DNA from: Triangularia verruculosa
Lineage: Eukaryota > Ascomycota > Sordariomycetes > Sordariales > Podosporaceae
Assembly: GCA_033296885.1 (NCBI GenBank)
Contig: MU863971.1
Coordinates: forward strand, 1-64,000
Direction: 5' to 3'
DNA: 64,000 nt
Below, piece by piece: positions 23,688 to 36,743 of this stretch. The first letter of the stretch is position 1. Every line of letters begins with the position of its first letter. The notes under the pieces are model-generated. The model worked only from the letters and a program-made list of their open reading frames with translations. It was not told where the DNA came from and ran no database searches. A program made the position numbers and the translations under genes.

Positions 23688-25512
23688 AGCAACAACCCAG
23701 CCTGGCATTGACATTTTCAACTCGGACCCCTCTCTCCCTTGGGTTGTAGCATTAGTGGATTCTCATCGATTGTGTGTGGGTTATGGCCGACCTGCGGCCC
23801 CCACTGTGAATTGTCCTTGATTTCTACGGCAGAGCACATTTGCGTGCTCTGCCGGGAGCGGATCAGCATCGATAGCAGATACACGCTCAGCACCCAGTTT
23901 TACGGATCGCGTTTTTTTTTTTTTTTTTCGTTCTTCGACATCTCATCGGTTATGACCCTCTTTCCTTCTGGCTCGGATGACTGTTTATTCAGGAGTGTTC
24001 TCGCAAGTTACTTGGCCCATGGCTAGGTGCTTGGGGAGGATTCTGACTGACTAAACTGATCGGACGAACGGCATGCCCGGCACTCTGACTTGCTCGGGGT
24101 GTCGAATCTTGGGAGACGGTTGGCTGCCGGCGGACAAGATCAACATAATGTTGCGCCACTTGGCTGCAATGGTTGACTTGGGGAAGACTGCTTGTTTGTC
24201 GACAGTTCCGAGCAGCTGGTTTCCGGGTCCACAATATCAGATTGACACCACAAAGCACACCATTTTCGACACCGACTACCGCACTCGGGCTTTTCATTTT
24301 CCTGTTTGTCTTGCTGTTTTCTTTTCTTTGATGCCTTTTACGTCGCTTGCACTTCATCGCATCGGGAACCGCTTGTGGGGAGGTTAGGGGATGAAGCGTT
24401 TCTTGATTCTGATGGCAGGACGGCGAAGGGATCTGGCCAAGCAGAACTTTTATGCATTTGGTATTCCCGTTTTCGACGGTAATTTGATACTGGATGCGTG
24501 TCTGCCGAGCTCGAGACCCGGAGGCATGTCATTGCACATTGCTTGGCAGAGAGGTTTGAGTCGAGAAGGCTATGACAAGGAGATGGCTTTGGTGGAGGTT
24601 GAATACGGATTGGGACGGGACAGGCAGTGCTGGTGACGAGACTCGGAGAGAAAAGGACTGGAAAGGCGGTTGTCCGTCCTGGAAACGGGTCTCACCCGCT
24701 AGCTGATACTGTGCCATCTCCGTGAACCTTTAAGAATCCCGTGGACATAGTCGGGGAGGCCGGACGGGAAGTGGAGCCAAGCTGCGCCGGGTTCCGGATT
24801 TGGAACGGCGACTCGCACTCATGACTGAACTGGGGACGGCAGGCAAATGCATGGCAGCAGGTAGTTTTCATAAATTTATGTCTTGTTTTGCTATTAGGCT
24901 TTGTATTGGTTTGAGTTACAGTGAGTGATTTGTTTGTTTTACTATGAGTGATGTCACATTTGAAATGCCGGTTTTAAGCAGGTGATTGTTCGCAAAACGA
25001 CCATTGAACTGAAGCGGGTGGCTCAGCCTCTTTCGTGTGCTGCATGGAAAAGTCGGTGTCAGGAGGCTGTGTGAATGTCACACGGTGCAGGCACGCAGAT
25101 ACGCAGTCATCGACTGAGTGATGCTTGGCGGGGAGCAGCCGAGTCCGTACGCAGAGATAATCCACGGTAAGCGTATTGGGGGAACTTGGCTAGGTGCCGA
25201 GGGGGGCGTTGGGCAGGCAAAGAAAATCGAGTATATAAGAAAGGGGAAGGGGGGAGGACGATGATACCTGAGGCCTTGTTCTTTGTATTCTACCTTGGAG
25301 GATCTTCTTCTTTAGACCAGTTTTTCAGCTTGGTAGCGTCGGGAGCGAGAGCTGCTTTGTCATTTGTTCATTTTAGGCCGAAGACCACAGTACCTTACCT
25401 ATTTTGCCTCGTACGACAGACATCACAATTCATCCCCTAGAATTTTTTGAACAGCCTGAATTCGGAGATTTTTTTTTTGTTTCATAACAAAGTTGCTACT
25501 GAGGATTTGACA
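23688..25512. other. Intergenic between CK1 and the 5-phosphatase gene
   Basis: This 1.8 kb gap between two plus-strand genes holds the CK1 3' end and the promoter of the next gene. A run of 16 T lies near 23913. One 81-codon ATG frame at 24391-24636 (+) has no recognisable family and is not called. No RNA gene was seen. Confidence 0.5.
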
Positions 25513-27182
25513 ATGGGCAGTCCATCGTCAGAGAGGGACAACACGCTCCGGTCCACGGCTGACATTGGCATTGACATTGACGTCACCACCACCAGCACAA
25601 TGAAAATCTCACAAACGGTGGAATTGCTTCTGCTCACGTTCAACTGCGCAAAAAACCTCATCGACGTGCCCGTTTTCGGGGCGCATCTGAGGGGTGCGCT
25701 GGAGAAAGATGGAGGCGGGGCATTGCCAGAGGTGGTAGTCATGTACGTTTCTTTTTTCCCCTCTTATCATCCCATCTTTTTTTCCATCTGAACTAACCCT
25801 CCAAAAGGTCGCTGCAGGAAATCGCACCATTGTCGTATTCCTTTCTCGGGGAGTGGTTCCTCGGGCCGTATTACGCCGCTTTCGGCGACGCGCTGAACCT
25901 TGCGGTGGAGCAAACTGGGGAGAAGTACACGCTGGTCAAGGCGAAGAATGTGGGCATGACGGCGCTGTTGGTGTTTTCGCTGCGTCCGGAGTGGCTTGAT
26001 TTGGGGGGGATGCGAGAGGGGGAGGTGGGGTTTGGGGCGGCGGATATGGGGAATAAAGGTGCTGTTGGGGTGAGGGTGGCGTATGCAGCGGACGGGACCG
26101 AGTTTACGTTTGTGGCTACGCATCTTGCGGCGATGGAGTGGAATTTGAAGAAGAGGAATAAGAACTGGGGGGGGATTGTGTCGGGGTTGACGTTTGAGGA
26201 TCCGAGGGGGGTGGTGCTACCGCCGGGGGAGGGGGGACCAAAGGTGCGTGGGGATAGGTGGTCGGGTGCTGGGGAGAGGTCAGCCCCGGGGTTGGAGAGG
26301 GGGACGGGGGGTTTTGTGGATAGCTCGGAGGAGGATGAGGAGGGTGCGCCGCTGATTTTGTCAACGTCTGATGCCGAAGAGGAGGAGGAGGAGGAGGGGA
26401 TGCCGAATTTGACCAAAGAGCAGCGGGCAAAGCTGCAGGAGATGAGTATCTTTAAACCTGACTCTCATTTGTTTGTTGCCGGGGATCTCAACTACAGGAT
26501 CAGCTCGACTACTCCCCCGCCAGGGTCTCGGTTCCCGTCGTTTGACCCCTCGTCAGAACACCATTACAGCACCTTTTTTGAGAGGGACCAGCTAACTCAG
26601 GAACGCCTCGCCGGCCGAACTTTCCATGGTATGAGCGAGGCGGAGGTGGGATTCGGCCCGACGTACAAATACAATGTCTTGACCGACCCGACGGGGGCAG
26701 AGAATGAAGAGAGCGTGAGACAAGGGAGCACCGTCAACGGGGTGAAGGAGGTGCCATGGAAATTCGCGAGTCATCGCTGGCCGGCGTGGACGGACCGGGT
26801 GCTATACTCGGCTGCGGAGGGGCACGAAGCGGGGGTTGAGACGGTGCGGTATGACAGTTTGCCCGTGGTGGAGAGTTCTGACCATCGGGCGGTGTTTTTG
26901 AGGGTGAGGGTGCCGTTGACGGGGGCGGCTAGGGCACAAGAAAGGACTGTGAAGGAAAGGGGGGAGACGCCGGAGTTAGCGGAGGCAGCGGCAAGGAGGA
27001 AGGAGTTGCCGGTTAATATCGATGTTTGGTCTTGGGAACGGAGGCAAAAGGCGCGCAGAAAGGAGCTGATTGTGGGGATGCTGGCGTTGGTTTGGAGTAC
27101 CAAGGAGGGCGCGGTGTTTTTGGGGACGGTGGTGACGGTGGGGATGGGGTGGTGGTGGTTTGCTAGAGGTGGTTTCGTTTGA
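25513..27182 (+). CDS. Tail-anchored inositol polyphosphate 5-phosphatase (Inp54-like)
   Basis: Predicted product is 534 aa, exons 25513-25742 and 25808-27182 (65 nt intron, CTAAC branch site). IPPc-family marks are present: SLQEIAP near 78, NKGAVGV near 159-165, GDLNYR at about 302-307 (the GDxNYR motif), PAWTDRVL at about 402-409 and SDHRAV at about 434-439. These support hydrolysis of the 5-phosphate of PI(4,5)P2 or soluble inositol phosphates. A Glu/Asp-rich insert (about 247-275) separates the first and second halves of the domain. The C-terminus has a hydrophobic span (FLGTVVTVGMGWWWFA, about 513-528) ending seven residues later, so the enzyme is probably tail-anchored, as yeast Inp54 is at the ER. 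The gene converges with APC2. Confidence 0.9.
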
Positions 27183-27558
27183 TATTCGGGGAGCGGATGG
27201 GAGTATATATGGTTGAATTCCAAGGAGTGCATACCCACGGCGAATCATTACAGCGGCGAAGAGAACTTATAGAGTAATTGGAGATACCCGACTCAGTTAG
27301 TCAAAAGACATAATCTTGTTGTCGACTTGGGGGTCATGGCTCTTGGTGTTGAAAATCTCAGCAGCACAAACACTGCTTTTTGTCAAAGAACCTAGTGAGA
27401 TGACAACTATAAAAGTACTTTATGCATCACCTTGCTGACTTCTGTATTACTCTGCCCCGTTTTAAACTAGGTATACTTCCCATTTATCAAGCTGTCTATT
27501 ACACTACCTGGGTAAGTTTCCCATAATCACTGGTGCCCCCCTCCCCGCACACTACCTC
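27183..27558. other. Convergent intergenic region
   Basis: This 376 bp gap lies between the 5-phosphatase stop (+) and the APC2 stop (-). It is relatively AT-rich and should hold the two 3' UTRs. No gene was seen. Confidence 0.5.
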
Positions 27559-30500
27559 TCACTTCCTCACCAACTTATACTTCCCCCCACTCACCACCTC
27601 CAGCGCCCCCTCCCCAACCTTCTCCCCCAAGAACTCCTGCAGCTCCTCCTTACTCCACTGGAAACCCCCCACAACCAGCACCCCCATCATCATGGCCATC
27701 TGCCCCAGCGGCATGCTCACGCTCGAATTCGTCAGCATGCCCTGGATATACCGCCAATACACCTCCCTCCTCTCCTTCTCCTTGGTCGTCAACCTCTTGG
27801 CCGCATCCTCCTTTGGCGCCAGCACCGCTCCCTCCTCCTTTTCTTTACCCTTGCCCTTAGCCTTGCCTGTCTCTGCCGGCTGAGCAGCTGCGGTCTCGTC
27901 AGACAGCCTCTCCATAACCACAAACTCGCCCCCATCAGCCATGCCAACCTTCCTGAGAACCTTTTTCCTGGTCCAGAATTCACACGCAGCGGCAATGAGA
28001 TCTTCGTCGAGCTGGAGTTCTAGATACAGATCATCGACGGCCTTTTTGACGGGAGATGAGGAAGAATCTGGTGATTGGAACGCGTGAATCACTGTCGCCT
28101 GAACAGTATCACAATCGACCGTCACCGTTCTGTCCTCCAGTTCGAGCTCGACCCGGGTTTGACCGAGTTGATTGAGCCAGGTGAGTTTCCTGTTCAACTT
28201 TAGACTCTCGTATCCCTTTGCATATCTCTCTTGTAGCTCCACGATAGGGGCCGGAAGAAGGAAGTGCTCTCTTTCAAGGGGAGGCCAATACAGACGAGAC
28301 AGGATACGGGCATGGTATTCCGGGTCTTTCTGTTCCTTTTCCTTCTCTTTTGTTTGGGGCTGAGGAGTGGCAACACCTCTGCCCCTGTTGCCTGGTGTCA
28401 CCAGCAATGGCTGTCCGGGTATGTTCGACTCTGGTAGGTGTGGGTGGAACTCCCACTTTCGGATCCTAGAATTCAACTTCCTCGACTCTTGTATGTCTCT
28501 GATCATCACGTCGCAGTTCTGCAGCGCCGCGTCTCCAAAGCGTCGCTTGAGAAGATTCAGCACCCGCATCTCCTGTTCAAAAGATTTGGGTTCTCCCAAT
28601 AAACGCTCGGCAATGACCGCAGTGAATTCATTGATGAAGACGTCCTCTGCTCCCAAGGCGGAGATCAAGGTACCAATAACATCCTCTGACTTGGGACGTT
28701 TGTAGTTGGCACCTGCATCGACGGGGTCGGGGACCCAGTTGAGGTCATTCCAGTCGAGTTCATGATCTTCTTCAGCCCCGGCAGCGGCGCGACGGACGGA
28801 GGCTGATTCGTTCAGGAGCTTGGCGAGCTCAACCAACTTGTTGACCTTTTTCGCGCGAGACGGCAAAGGTTCGTTCCTCTGGATTGGTGGCCTATCCCAG
28901 GCTCGCCCACTTGGGCCAGCTGGGGCAGGCGTCGATGGGTTGATATCCCTCCTCTGCCTGCTGCGTGTGGTCGGCGTTTTGTATGTCGCCGTGGCAGCAG
29001 CACCTGGCGTTGCATAAGCCTGAGCCTTGATCTCTCTTCTGCGGATATCGGCGGCGGCAGCTTCCGGACCACCAGCTGCTCCTTGTAGTCGATCTTGCTC
29101 GTCAACCTCTTGAACCTTTGTCGCAGCCTCAATTTCCTCATTGCTGGCGAGAAGGCCGGCCACGACCACGCGTACCGAATCCTCGCGCTGGACGAGATAC
29201 AGTTGCAAGCTCGGCTCAATGTTCCCCAGCAGCACCTTGCTGTGATCGAGCGCATGAAAGGTCTTGATAATGTGGATATAGGTCTGCAAGATCTCCAGTG
29301 TACTACTCCCGGGATGCAACAGCCTTTGCTCCAATGCCTTTGAAAAGTTTGCTGTCAGCAGCTTCCTCCGAGCAGTAGTCGTGATAGTAGCCTTCAAATC
29401 CTCCAGCGCACCCTTTGCATCCGGCCAAGCAAGAACAATGTCAAACAGCTCCTGAATACGCAACGCAGCCAGCCGGCCCAGCGCCAAAGACTGGCACGTC
29501 TTGTGGTCCGCCAGCGACATCGGCGTAGCGTTGATCCACGACAAAACCTGCACATTCAACTGCGCATACCGGTTCTCAATCCAGTCCTTAAGCGACCTGA
29601 TGCAAGCCGAAGTAGCAGCCGGCACCGTAGACTCCCCTCCCACCCCCTTAGAAGTGGTAAACACACTACTAGCCACCACCGTCCCAGCAACCCCAAACAC
29701 ATTCTCACCGTCGGCATCACTCACCCCCCAAACCCCAGAAAAAGCCCCCTTCACAAACCTCGCCATCATGTTATTCACCACCTCGGCAAACAGCACCTCG
29801 AACTTCTCCCCCGTCAGCCCAACATTATGTAACTGCTTCACCAACTCGGCCAATCTCCTCCTCGCCGCCAAAACCTTCAAGTCACCATCCGCAGGAATAG
29901 CCGGTGGCCCTCCCCAAGGGCCTCTCTCATTCCCCGGACTAGTCACCAACTCCTCAACACCCAATATCACTCCAGCCAATTTCGTCAAAACCACCTTCAC
30001 ACTCCCCATCACCCCACCTTGCGAGGCAGAATTCGCAATCAGCGCATGGATATCCCTTCTAAACCTCATCCCAAACGAGCTGTTATCCTGCCCCCCAGAC
30101 TGCTGAACCTGACTCAACCCCTCCAGCAACAGATTCAGCCCCTGAAAGTACATCCCCAACGCCCCCTCCAGCGTCTTGATCATGCTCATCACCACCACCA
30201 TGTGGCGATCATATTGGCTACCTCCTCCTCTGTCATCTCTGTTGCCATCACCTCCGCCACCAGCAGCAGTGACAGAATCAACCGAATGCTTATTCCTTTG
30301 GTGGTGGCGTCGTGCGGTGGTGACTGCTCCCTGACCCTCACCACCAGCCATCGCACCCCCAGCAGCAGCAGTGCCCGAACCCCCAGCCAAAAGAGGCACC
30401 ACCCACGTAGCAAAATGCGCCCTCACCTGGCTCACGTACCACCCTATCACGTCTCTCCTTTCTCTCGCCTCCGGCAGCACAGCCTCGACGTTCGCCAGCA

Positions 30501-30987
30501 GAGACAAACACTGCAGAAACTGCTTATCATCGTTTGCATTATTTGTTCTTCTCTGCCGTGACGGCGGCGGTGGTTGAGGTGCACCGGGTGAAGACTGAGC
30601 TGATAAGCCGGGGGAACCACTCCCCGGAACTGGTCCAGTAGCGCTCGCCGGCAAAGCTACTCTGGCAGTTACAATCTGCCAGGCTTGGTCATACGTCCTT
30701 TGGTGCTCATTCTTTGAGACATATGCATGCTGTGGCTGAGCTAACGGTGGTGGTGAGGGTGAAGTATGTCCTAGCGTAGCTGACGACGAAGGTGCAAGAT
30801 ACGGGTCAACACCGCTATTGCCACCACCAACAACACCACTCCCCAACAGCGAGATGAACGCCCCCTGTCCCAGCTCTGGATACTGAACTCCCGCAGTACT
30901 GCCACTCGCCTCACTGCTGAAGACAGACTGAAAGATCCTCTTTCGACGCTGCTGCCTCCACGGAGAGGCCATTACCAGACCTGCCAT
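27559..30987 (-). CDS. apc2: Anaphase-promoting complex subunit 2 (Apc2, cullin-like)
   Basis: Single-exon product of 1142 aa from the ATG at 30987; a second ATG at 30972 would give MASPWRQQ. The C-terminal half carries the cullin-homology region with FINEFTAVIAERLLG, LNLLKRRFGDAALQNCDVMIRDI and LSRLYWPPLEREHF, then NRKLTWLNQLGQTRVELEL, close to the Apc2 family. The extreme C-terminus is the APC2 winged helix (EVYWRYIQGMLTN, MGVLVVGGFQWSKEELQEFLG). Apc2 binds the RING subunit Apc11 and forms the catalytic core of the APC/C ubiquitin ligase, which drives anaphase and mitotic exit. Low-complexity insertions (PPPPSRQRR, Gly-rich stretches, a KGKGKEKEE segment) make it longer than yeast Apc2. The absence of introns is notable beside its neighbours. 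Confidence 0.93.
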   Translation of the reverse strand: MAGLVMASPWRQQRRKRIFQSVFSSEASGSTAGVQYPELGQGAFISLLGSGVVGGGNSGVDPYLAPSSSATLGHTSPSPPPLAQPQHAYVSKNEHQRTYDQAWQIVTARVALPASATGPVPGSGSPGLSAQSSPGAPQPPPPSRQRRTNNANDDKQFLQCLSLLANVEAVLPEARERRDVIGWYVSQVRAHFATWVVPLLAGGSGTAAAGGAMAGGEGQGAVTTARRHHQRNKHSVDSVTAAGGGGDGNRDDRGGGSQYDRHMVVVMSMIKTLEGALGMYFQGLNLLLEGLSQVQQSGGQDNSSFGMRFRRDIHALIANSASQGGVMGSVKVVLTKLAGVILGVEELVTSPGNERGPWGGPPAIPADGDLKVLAARRRLAELVKQLHNVGLTGEKFEVLFAEVVNNMMARFVKGAFSGVWGVSDADGENVFGVAGTVVASSVFTTSKGVGGESTVPAATSACIRSLKDWIENRYAQLNVQVLSWINATPMSLADHKTCQSLALGRLAALRIQELFDIVLAWPDAKGALEDLKATITTTARRKLLTANFSKALEQRLLHPGSSTLEILQTYIHIIKTFHALDHSKVLLGNIEPSLQLYLVQREDSVRVVVAGLLASNEEIEAATKVQEVDEQDRLQGAAGGPEAAAADIRRREIKAQAYATPGAAATATYKTPTTRSRQRRDINPSTPAPAGPSGRAWDRPPIQRNEPLPSRAKKVNKLVELAKLLNESASVRRAAAGAEEDHELDWNDLNWVPDPVDAGANYKRPKSEDVIGTLISALGAEDVFINEFTAVIAERLLGEPKSFEQEMRVLNLLKRRFGDAALQNCDVMIRDIQESRKLNSRIRKWEFHPHLPESNIPGQPLLVTPGNRGRGVATPQPQTKEKEKEQKDPEYHARILSRLYWPPLEREHFLLPAPIVELQERYAKGYESLKLNRKLTWLNQLGQTRVELELEDRTVTVDCDTVQATVIHAFQSPDSSSSPVKKAVDDLYLELQLDEDLIAAACEFWTRKKVLRKVGMADGGEFVVMERLSDETAAAQPAETGKAKGKGKEKEEGAVLAPKEDAAKRLTTKEKERREVYWRYIQGMLTNSSVSMPLGQMAMMMGVLVVGGFQWSKEELQEFLGEKVGEGALEVVSGGKYKLVRK

Positions 30988-31416
30988 GGGCCAGGATTAT
31001 TCACGACGGCAGCCGGCGGCCAGAAGCAATTTTCCCTTTTCCCCTCTCAACCTCAAGTCAACCCCGGTATCCCTGAGCTGTCTCCCGACCCTCTTCCGCC
31101 TTGCTCTCGGAGAGGCCGTGATATTCTGCCCGGTCTCCACTCTTTCTCTCTCTTTCTCTCACTCAATACCGAACTTCTTCCCCCAAACAGCTCAACAATC
31201 TTTTTTGCAACAGGCGATATCAAAGCCACCAAGTTTCTCTCTGTGATCTACACGGCAACTTCACAATCCGTGCTTCTAGATCGAAGAAGCTGCGGGCCAA
31301 GATCGTGGTCGGGAGGCGCCTGTGCCACGTACCCTGGGCTCACACCCCAAAAAGATATAAAATCGTAAGAATTTCCCCAAGACGGCCCGAGTTTGCGGCC
31401 GAAGGGGGGGGTGTAA

Positions 31417-31466
31417 TGGTGGTGGTGGTGGTGGTGGTGGTGGTGGTGGTGGTAGTGGTGGTGGTG
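31417..31466. repeat. (TGG)n microsatellite
   Basis: About 16-17 TGG units with a single interruption (TAG), about 0.4 kb upstream of the APC2 start. G-rich on the plus strand. A length-variable simple repeat, possibly within the APC2 promoter. Confidence 0.95.
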
Positions 31467-32617
31467 CGGGTGAGGGAGGGGGCGGTTACCAGCAGACCGG
31501 TGGCGTGGGCGGTTTTGCGGCCTCAAACAGTGACCCCAATTCAGGTACCCAGGTGTGGAAAAAAAAAAACGAGGCGGGATGGATTCCAAAGAAAAACGTG
31601 GAGAGGCGGTGGTGGGTTAATGTTTGCGGTCCCTTGGTGTGTGATGTCAGGGCGTGGAAGGTTTGAAATGTGTGGTCGCGTGTGGCGTAGCCCATTCACA
31701 AAAGTCCCTTGAACTTCGGCCCCGTTTGTGAACAAAAGGTCGAGGGACAAATGTAAAATAGTTTCGCTGACTGTGGTGTGCTGGGCCGTATTCGTTTACT
31801 TACGGTGGTGGCACTCAGTTGTTGTCGCCGTCGTCGTGAACCTGATATCCCGTTTTTGCTTGCTGCTTGCTGCAAGGCGGTCGTATGTAGTTGATGATTG
31901 GCGACCCTTGAAAGCTTCCATGCAGCGATGACAAAAGTCCACTTGGTGGTGCAAACCCGGTGAATTGATAGCTCACTGGCCGCAGTCAGACGGCCCGGTT
32001 TCTCCTGCCAAAGTGGTGTGTGTTTGTTTGGATTCCCTTTCCGGGCGTTGCCGTTGATGAAGCAAGCCACGGGCATCCAGGCGCGGTGCAGCGAACCTTC
32101 AGTGGTTCAACAGCCCTCTCTATAGTGGGGCTCTCCCACACCTGCCTTGCGACTTTCAGTGGGTTTACAATCCCCCCAATCACCATTGCAGCCTTCCCCC
32201 CCAACCCGCCCCAGCCTCACCTCTGATTCCAAAAGTATGGGCTGTCTCAACTCGTCCATCATCACCCAGCAAAAAAGAAACAAGCATAAGCGCCAGTAAC
32301 CTGCAGCTAGAAACCAACAACATATCATTCCAGAAAGAAACGCCAATCCAATAACAAGCTCATCCACCCCTCCTACCTACCTACCTAAGTAACTGCTCCT
32401 CTTTCCAATAATCTCGCGCGTTTGTTTAGCCCCCCTTGAGCGCGGTAACGCGCGCTAGAGGCGGATGATTTATTCACTTAACCGTTCCGTTTTTCCAACA
32501 TGACCAGACAACAAAAAGGGGGGTCGTTGGTTTTGCACGTGGGGGATGATGGATGTGGGAAGGGATGTGGGAGGAGATGTACCCGACACACCCCACCCCC
32601 CCTCCTCATTCCCGTCA

Positions 32618-32640
32618 ACCACCACCACCACCACCACCAC
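32618..32640. repeat. (ACC)n microsatellite
   Basis: About seven ACC units in gene-free sequence; reads as GGT repeats on the minus strand. No coding role is evident. Confidence 0.85.
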
Positions 32641-35600
32641 GAATACAAACTTACCCAACCTCGTTCAGCCTGGGAAAAAAACAGCAAAACGAAACGGGCA
32701 TATGATCGATAGTTAAACAGCCCCCAACAACGGCCCAACAACATCATTCTCAATCGTCCTTCCATCGCGGGATGATTGATGATGCTCACCTGCTTCCACG
32801 CGGCACATGAGGCACGCCTCTCTACCCTGGCTTGCATTCTTGCTTGTGACCACAACAACCCATCACTGCAAGAAGAAGGCGGTCAACCTAACTAACACTT
32901 TTCTTCGTCTCTCTCTCACACATAGTCATATACAAAAACAGGCAATCTATACAAACAACTCCCCGCATTTCTCAAACACCACCCACACATACAAGTAAGT
33001 ACAGCAACAACGTCTCATTCGAGCGGACATCTCCGTCCTGTACAAACGTCAAAAATATATGTAAATTACTACTCACTTGCGCCTCGTGCCGACGAGCGAT
33101 ACTTACCGTCGCATTGGTCGGATTTATCTCAAGCCACCACCGGACTTATCAGGGGCCCCTCATCCAGCTTGATGCATGTGTGCCACGTTTTTTTTTTCGA
33201 GGCCTGTCGCATTTGCATTCCTACCTTAGTCATCCATCGTCATTGTTTCTCATCTCGACAGCCGGCATGCCGAGATGTAAAACCCGAGTACCTATAAAGC
33301 ACTTGTCCAAGCCGAGTGCCCCCAGGTTGATGATTTAGAATAATCTTGAACCACTCCGTGCTTGTATAAGCCATAAGTTTGGTTCGTGCCTCGTCTCATC
33401 TCGCCAGGTGTGACCTAGTACCCCCCCATCCTCATAAGTGGTGTTCTACAAATCTTCACTCCTTTCCAACAACAACAATAGGACTATTTTCCTCGTCATC
33501 AGTTTCCATTTCGAGAGCATCCAAATTTCGTCGACCGGCCCTGTCGTGTGACTCGATGTTGGCTAAGAATGACACAAGCCATTTTCGTTGGGGCTGTTGG
33601 TTTGTCTTGTACATCATGAGATCTGATATCCTGATGCCACCTCAAGTCCCAGCTATGAGATGTGTGAACACGCCACGGTTCCATCCCGGCGGTTGGGTAT
33701 CGTGAGCATATCTCACCATCACGATGTCGTACAGATATCCGTCTCGTGGAGCAAATCAGAAAACGCACCTGTTGCCCAAAACACCGTGCCATCCCACTAA
33801 CCTACATGCCATACCCCTCCCATATGGCGTCGCTAGTGTCATAAAGAAACCCCACAAAGATCCTCGCGCCCGGTGTGGAGTTCACCGGGTTCCGGGGTTT
33901 GTTAACGTTGTATCGCTCTGTCACCCCGCGGGTACTGCTCGAGCTTGAACGTCTCACTTTTCTTCCACTAGACTGGCGGGTTCGTATAATAAACGCAGCG
34001 GTGGAAGCTAGCCGCGAGAAACTCCCCAATGGTAATGCCTTAACTATGTGAAAACCCAGTCCTCATTCATGACACACTGTGTGCCCTCTTCTCGAAGCCG
34101 CCCTTGAGCTGTGAGCTCTGTCTAGTCAACGTTGCAACGGAAGCTGGTGTTCATCGGAGCACCCGGCCCTGTATGTACCATTGCTTGTTTCTTTATAGCT
34201 GCAGGGCCCAGACGACCAAGCGCAGCGTGGGCTTGTTTCGTCGAAATTGTGGCTGGCTGCTGGTAAAAAAAGATAGACCGACCCTGTTCCGACAGGGTCT
34301 GGTCACTGCTGCCTGCCGTGACCTTCGCCGACATCCCGGTCTCGTTACCGAATCCAGCACCGAAATAGTGCGGCCGTTGCCGAGCGACAACTCATACTGA
34401 TATAAACCTGCGATACGCGCTTTGACTGTAAACTACCGGTGTGCTCGTCGGTGCCGGAGTCGGCTTCGCAGACAGCGGGTCTCAGCATCGGAGAAGAACG
34501 GGCATCGCGAGGACGGGAGTACGCCACAAACGAGCCACTGCGCCATGAGAAAACAAGAAACACTGTTTGAATCTGTTTCGATAGTCGAAGCAACACTTTT
34601 AGGGTAGAGAAGATGGAAGTTAAGAAAATATATCTCTTCGATCCGGTATAGAGTCCACTTACCCGGAGCGAACGCCAAAGGCTTGATTTCATGCTATTAT
34701 CACAGGGCTAAAACCGCCCTTGCATGCAAGAATCGTACCCAAAAATCCGTATAACATGGGCAGCTTGCTGTTTGACAAGGGGGGTGGTGTGGTTGCAGTG
34801 AAACAATGAATATGCTGTTATCGAGTTATGATGCTTCACATTTTGCATACCTATTGGCAGAGCCGATCGATCAGCATAGAACATCAGTAGTGTTTCCTCC
34901 AGCAGGTATACCGGGTATCAAGACACAAACCTTTTTTTTTTTCTTTTTATAAAAAAACTCCAAGTTTGTCAGTCGTCCATGCGCAGTGCTCGTATCCCAG
35001 AAATCCGATGGGCGGGCCGACGGGATCATTTCCGTCAACTCACTACCGAAACGCCGCCCTATAAGGCCGGTGGCTGCTGACGCACGAAAAAGGCAAATGC
35101 TGTCTCAAGAGAGCATAATTTCGCACAATCATCGGGACTCCCGGATCAGTGGTTGTGCCGTACACGTCCTCATAATAATCCGGACTCCGAACGGTGTGTG
35201 ACACAAAATTAACGAGCAGGTCCCTTCCAGCAGTCGATATTATGTTCAAGCGCGATGATCCAGGATGCAGGATATAAAATCCCAGGTCCCGCTGGGGTCG
35301 TTCTGCCCTTTGTGAAACTGTGGGTTTAAATCCGGTATTGGCCTGAAATCGCGGAGATACGACCGAGTCCTGGCCTTCGTTGTTGGCGGCGTACTAATGG
35401 TCGGAAGATATCGAGTTTTCGTTAGCCAGTATGACCTCCGGGCACCTCGACGGAGCCGATGGGCCGAGTTGGACCCGGACTGCCGTGATACTTATCAGGA
35501 AAGCTCCCGGTGTTTGAGCTTCTTGTCATCGTAGGCATCTTGGTGGCACGGCGGCCACAAAATGGCCAGGGTCCCAGTGGGTTGGGTTGGGCCCAAGGAC

Positions 35601-36743
35601 TCGTGTTCGATGAGACAGAGTGGAAGCTGGAGATGTACCCACGAGTAAATTGATCCGCTGCTCATATTATCACCAGCACAAGTCCGGTTGCTGTATCTTT
35701 GGTGTCGAACATAATCTGGGGCTCGTCAAGGTGTTGTCAGTTGGCGCTATTTCTAGTGCGGCTATATGGTTTTCATGCCATAGTTGACGGCAGCAATTCG
35801 TCGCCGAGCTTGTTGCGTGGTCTCTGCGGGCAACAAAAGCAGTGCTGAAACCGATCAGGGGAAGCTTGATACTAATTTCAGCCAGCAGAATTCTCTTAAC
35901 CATCATTGGTGCCTCTGCGATTTGAAGTGTTGGGTACCCCAGAGTGTCCTTCGTGGGCAAGGCATTTTTCGGACTTTGTTTGCATTCCACTGCCATTTGA
36001 CGAGTCTTGGCTTGTTATCTTGTTGATGCCAGCTTTGGTATCACTTGTTGTGAATACATGCCATCGGTAATGACTCTGGAGGCCAAAGAGAGCCCATATG
36101 ATTGCCAATCTCTCTCCGTGACGAGGAAAGTACTCTAGGGCATCTGACGGGAATTTAGCTCCCATCTGCAAAGTTGATCTTCGGATCCCAGAATACATGA
36201 GGATGCCCTACTTTGATGCTGAAAACTGAGACTGGTGGTTCTCGATCGCTGATGCTTAGTGTGAAGAATAATATTGCATTGAAATTGACTTGATGCGGCC
36301 AACTCGCCATGGGAGCTCTGGTAAAAGCAGCTTCCAAGAAATGTTCGATCAACAGACAGCTTATGAAAATGTGTTCGGTCGTGATTTGCCGACCACGCGC
36401 GGAGCTTGAAGCTATTGAGCGGATTCTTTGAATGGGCCATGTTTCTGTGCTTTTGGTGGTCAGTTTGCCGCCATGAGCATGGCCGCCGAGGTGGCCGCTT
36501 AGGGTCAGCCACAGTAAACATTTGCTCGGAGTTTTGGAGTGCCGCCTGTTCTGGAAAGCGGGCAGAACACGGCCGCTGGCGATTGGCTGAACCCGGCGCG
36601 AGGTTGTTGGCAGTGTTGGTCAGAGGTTAATCATTGAAGTGAGGTTGACCTGGAGGGTAACAAAACGGGTTACTGTAGGATTCATCTGGCAGACGCCCTG
36701 CGGGATTTGACTGCGGGAAGGAGGAGCAACGGTCAGACTGCAG

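Noticed and set aside
24391..24636. 81-codon plus-strand ORF between CK1 and the 5-phosphatase
   Set aside because: ATG start but no domain, no homologue recognised; could be part of an unrelated UTR.
32430..32460. Short GC palindrome-like sequence (GCGCGGTAACGCGCGC)
   Set aside because: Too short and isolated to assign a role.
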